IMG/VR virus record: IMGVR_UViG_3300049793_000034
Coordinates: 1 to 38,401 of that record
Origin: a virus
DNA: 38,401 nucleotides
Strand: one strand, 5' to 3'
The notes beneath the pieces were generated by a model that was not told the DNA's origin, searched no databases, and worked only from the letters and a program-made list of their open reading frames with translations. The translations under genes were made by a program, and so were the position numbers. Numbering within the stretch: position 1 is the stretch's first letter; each line of letters begins with the position of its first letter. Positions 35,699 to 38,401 of the stretch are shown here, piece after piece.

Positions 35699-36340
35699 AT
35701 GGTCGTAGCAGCCGTAGCTGTTGGCGCAGCAGTGGTTGGAGGCGTTGCAAGCAGCGTCATTCAATCTGATTCCGCAAGAAGAGCGGCCCATGCCCAAGGA
35801 GATGCTGCTCTCGCCGGAATTGATGAGCAGAGGTATCAATTTGATAAATTGCAAGAACTTTATAAGCCTTATATTGATGCTGGGACTGGTGCGTTAACGG
35901 GACAGCAAGACATCTTGGGGACTAATGGAAATACCGCGCAGCAATCAGCGATTAGCCAATTGCAAAATAGTCCTCAATTTGCCGCACTTACTCAGCAGGG
36001 TGAGAATTCTATTCTGCAGAATGCTTCTGCTACTGGTGGTTTGCGTGGTGGCAATACACAAGCTGCTTTGGCTCAATTCAGGCCGCAGCTTTTGTCTGAA
36101 TTGATCAACCAGCAATATAGTCGGCTTGGCGGCCTTACTTCATTAGGCCAAGCATCGGCTGCTGGCCAGGCTGCTGCCGGACAAAATACAGCGAATAGTA
36201 TTTCTGATCTTTTGGCTCAACGAGGAGCGGCACAAGCGGGAAATGCTATTGCTCAAGGACAAGCATGGTCTAATGGTATTAATTCCGTTACCAGTGCTAT
36301 TGGTTCATATGCAGGAATGGGTGGAGGGGGTAAATTCTAA
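35699..36340 (+). CDS. DNA transfer/ejection protein, P22 gp7-like
   Basis: ATG 35699 is chosen because GGAG (35689-35692) lies 6 nt before it; an in-frame TTG upstream overlaps the GNAT end. The 213-residue product starts with a hydrophobic Ala/Val/Gly segment (VVAAVAVGAAVVGGVASSVI), then DKLQELYKPYIDAGTGAL, ISQLQNSPQFAALTQQGEN, and ASATGGLRGGNTQAALAQF, the strongly conserved core of gp7-type ejection proteins. It leaves the virion and forms part of the DNA channel in the host envelope. Confidence 0.9.
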   Translation: MVVAAVAVGAAVVGGVASSVIQSDSARRAAHAQGDAALAGIDEQRYQFDKLQELYKPYIDAGTGALTGQQDILGTNGNTAQQSAISQLQNSPQFAALTQQGENSILQNASATGGLRGGNTQAALAQFRPQLLSELINQQYSRLGGLTSLGQASAAGQAAAGQNTANSISDLLAQRGAAQAGNAIAQGQAWSNGINSVTSAIGSYAGMGGGGKF

Positions 36341-37611
36341 TGCCAGCGCCATATAACTACATGCCGGCTAATCCGGTAGATCCTACGCAATCATTTTTCA
36401 ATTCTTATCAGCAAGGATTGGCATTGCATGATCGGCAGATTGCTCAGCAGGCCGCACAGCAACAAGCGCAGGCTCAAGCTGAGCGGCAGAAGGCATTGCA
36501 ACAAGATCTGGCTAATATTAATGCGAGCCCATCGCCTTCAAAGATCGCTTCGCTGTCCGTCAAATATCCTGAGCTAAGTGAGCAGTTCAAGCGGTCATTC
36601 GACATGATGACAACAGATCAGCGCGATCAGAAGACTAAGCAATTACTTCCTATTTATGCGGCTATTCTGAATGGAGACAACCAGACGGCTGCGGATAGTC
36701 TTCGAACGATTGCAGAAGCTCAAAAGAATTCAGGGATGGATAAGGACGCTGAAGGAACTTTGACCTTTGCCCAGACAGTTGAGCAGCATCCTGAGCAGGC
36801 CAAGACGCTTGGTGGGTTGACACTTGCTAATCTGATGGGACCTGACAAGTTCACGGAGACTTTCACCAAGCTTCAGACCGAACAACGAGATGCTGCGGAA
36901 GAGCCTGCAAAACTGAGTGAGGCCGAGTCCAAGGCAAAGAGCGCAGCCGTGACTGCTAAGTTCGCTGAATCAAATGCGGCAATGGATCTTCAAAAGAAAG
37001 GCTGGGATATCACCAAGATTCGCAGTGATATCGATATTGCCAAGAAGAATGCCAATATCGCCGCACTTAATGCTCAGATTGCCCGCGAGACGAACGGGCT
37101 TAAACGGCAGGAGTTGGGGATGCAGCTCACGAAGATGCAGTTGGATCGTGACAATACCTTGAATGCTAAAACGGCAGACTTGGAAAGCGCACGCAACGGC
37201 ATCGATAATATGCTTTCGACTGCTGACAAGGTTCTCAAGACGCCCATGGGAACCGTTGGAAGTGCGGCAGGCCCGATTAGTTCTCGCGCGCCCACATTCA
37301 GCCAAGATACGGCCGACTTTGAAGAGCTGATTAATACATTGGGGTCACAAGCCTTTATTGCTCAAGTGCCCGCCATGAAAGGCTTGGGTGCCTTATCGGA
37401 TGCAGAAGGTAAAAAGCTAACGTCTGCTTTGCAGAATTTCAGTTTGCGCCAATCGCCTGAGCGGCTGATGCAAAACGTGCAGGAAGCTCAGCGGCTGATG
37501 CTCAAGGCTCGTGAAAACATCGCCAAGAAGAACGGCATGCCTGATACATTGCCGGATCGACCTCAGGCCCCAGTGCAAGGGATGCCGGCTGGTTTCTCCG
37601 TGGTGCGCTAA
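36340..37611 (+). CDS. DNA ejection protein, P22 gp20-like
   Basis: A 423-residue protein (P22 gp20 is 471) with a one-base overlap to the gp7-like gene. It begins PAPYNYMPANPVDPTQSFFN. Residues 30-60 form a Gln/Ala-rich helix (HDRQIAQQAAQQQAQAQAER), followed by SPSPSKIASLSVKYPELSEQ. The C-terminal 100 residues are helical with LGALSDAEGKKLTSALQNF. This matches the second ejection protein of P22-like phages in order and composition. It travels through the tail into the periplasm. Confidence 0.82.
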   Translation: MPAPYNYMPANPVDPTQSFFNSYQQGLALHDRQIAQQAAQQQAQAQAERQKALQQDLANINASPSPSKIASLSVKYPELSEQFKRSFDMMTTDQRDQKTKQLLPIYAAILNGDNQTAADSLRTIAEAQKNSGMDKDAEGTLTFAQTVEQHPEQAKTLGGLTLANLMGPDKFTETFTKLQTEQRDAAEEPAKLSEAESKAKSAAVTAKFAESNAAMDLQKKGWDITKIRSDIDIAKKNANIAALNAQIARETNGLKRQELGMQLTKMQLDRDNTLNAKTADLESARNGIDNMLSTADKVLKTPMGTVGSAAGPISSRAPTFSQDTADFEELINTLGSQAFIAQVPAMKGLGALSDAEGKKLTSALQNFSLRQSPERLMQNVQEAQRLMLKARENIAKKNGMPDTLPDRPQAPVQGMPAGFSVVR

Positions 37612-38401
37612 TGGTAATCTACAACGTCAAAACGCCTGATGGTTCCATGATTAAGATTCAGGGGCCGGATAACGCCACGGATGCTCAACTGGCGCAGGCG
37701 GTGACGGCGTATGCCAACTCAGTTTCTACTCCATCGCCCACGCCTGCTCCTGAGCGCGGCTTTCTCGGTTCGATCAAAGAAGCCGTAACGGGTGCTGAAC
37801 GCGCTACGCCTGAAACGCAGAGCTTGCCTGATTGGGCAACGATGCCTGAGCTGAATCAATTGAGCCTTGCAAGTGCCAAGACTGGCTTGGGTACGCTTCT
37901 GAGCAATCCGGCTGAAACTGCACAGATCATCAAGGCTAATTTCCCAGATACTGAGATTACGCAGGACGCCAAAGGCAATTATCTGCTGAAATCATCGATT
38001 GATGGGAAGCAATACGCGATCCCGCCTGGATTCAAAACCAGCGATATTCCGCGCGCGGCGGGCGCATTAGCTGCATTCACGCCAGCGGGCAAAGCTGCAA
38101 CGATTCCCGGCATGATGCTTGGAGCGGGCGCTACACAGGCAGCTATTGAGACGTCACAAGCTGCAACGGGCGGTGAATTCAATCCTGGTGAGGTCGGGGC
38201 CGCTGCTTTGTTGGCTGGCGCAGTTCCCGTTGTCGGCCAAGCCGCTGCCGCATTGAAGACCCCAGCAAAGGCGTTGCTTGATAAAGCCCTTGGGAAAGTG
38301 ATTCCATCGGCTGAAGAGGTCCAGACGCCTCTACGAGCTGCGCAGGAATCCGCTGTAGCCACTCCAGAGGCTCCGGTAGTGCAGACGCCCACCACAGTCG
38401 T
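37611..38401 (+). CDS. Large DNA-ejection/internal virion protein, N-terminal part (continues at position 1)
   Basis: ATG 37611 overlaps the preceding stop (TAATG). The window ends inside the gene. The frame continues through the 127-bp repeat to TGA at 1677-1679 for a total of 780 residues. The N-terminus (VIYNVKTPDGSMIKIQGPDN, then ATDAQLAQAVTAYAN) is a small domain often seen at the start of phage internal virion proteins. It is followed by a Pro-rich linker and a hydrophobic Gly/Ala segment (GALAAFTPAGKAATIPGMML). It takes the place of P22 gp16. Confidence 0.72.
   Translation, partial: MVIYNVKTPDGSMIKIQGPDNATDAQLAQAVTAYANSVSTPSPTPAPERGFLGSIKEAVTGAERATPETQSLPDWATMPELNQLSLASAKTGLGTLLSNPAETAQIIKANFPDTEITQDAKGNYLLKSSIDGKQYAIPPGFKTSDIPRAAGALAAFTPAGKAATIPGMMLGAGATQAAIETSQAATGGEFNPGEVGAAALLAGAVPVVGQAAAALKTPAKALLDKALGKVIPSAEEVQTPLRAAQESAVATPEAPVVQTPTTV
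38275..38401. repeat. Terminal direct repeat (assembly overlap), right copy
   Basis: Identical to bases 1-127. It lies within the ejection-protein gene, whose frame is preserved when the two copies are merged. Confidence 0.93.

Noticed and set aside
37979-38395. 138-codon minus-strand frame at the right end
   Set aside because: Ala/Pro/Gly-rich shadow of the ejection-protein gene.

Overview
The window is one complete, circularly closed genome of a short-tailed (podovirus) phage with a P22-like virion module. The first 127 bases (1-127) and the last 127 (38275-38401) are identical, so the unique molecule is 38,274 bp. One large gene crosses the join: it starts at 37611 and ends at 1679. Packaging, portal, scaffold, coat (with the I-domain insertion), gp4-, gp10-, gp7- and gp20-like proteins and the tailspike follow the P22 order. 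The replication and accessory genes (DnaB helicase and loader, phage Dam, NinG, a NinB-like protein, a YqaJ/lambda-exo-type nuclease, Lar-like zinc ribbons, DUF551, Ea22-like proteins) are of kinds common in phages of Proteobacteria. I infer a proteobacterial host but cannot name it. I see no integrase, CI-like repressor or attachment site, so a virulent lifestyle or a non-integrating one is most likely.

Layout. (1) A divergent control region at 16231-16381 holds two back-to-back promoters, palindromes, and a 56-aa ribbon-helix-helix regulator gene (16382-16552). (2) Leftward from it runs a 9-kb minus-strand operon (16230 down to 7186) of about 27 small genes, many overlapping by 4 bases (ATGA or GTGA). 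It encodes a YqaJ-type exonuclease with a candidate ssDNA-binding partner, a J-domain protein, zinc-ribbon proteins, small membrane proteins and many unknowns. (3) Rightward lie the replication and recombination genes (16382-22929): helicase loader, DnaB, Dam methylase, NinG, HNH nuclease, NinB-like protein. (4) From a strong promoter at 22997-23025 come terminase, portal, scaffold and coat. The coat gene has its own promoter and a leader hairpin that covers its ribosome-binding site and start codon, and it is followed by a strong terminator. (5) The head-tail module (29068-34645) has gp4- and gp10-like proteins and then a run of small beta-rich proteins where P22 has its tail needle. (6) Next are an Asp/Asn-hydroxylase-like dioxygenase and a GNAT acetyltransferase, then the ejection proteins (gp7-like, gp20-like, and a 780-aa third protein across the join), then the tailspike. 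(7) After the tailspike come two proteins with Sec signal peptides, an M15 endolysin, and a group of small membrane proteins (holin candidates) ending at a terminator near 7100, where the two transcription units converge.

The least ordinary parts are the coat leader hairpin, the two secreted tail-fibre-like proteins, the dioxygenase/acetyltransferase pair inside the virion operon, and the gene-dense leftward operon with repeat-bounded cassettes and microproteins.
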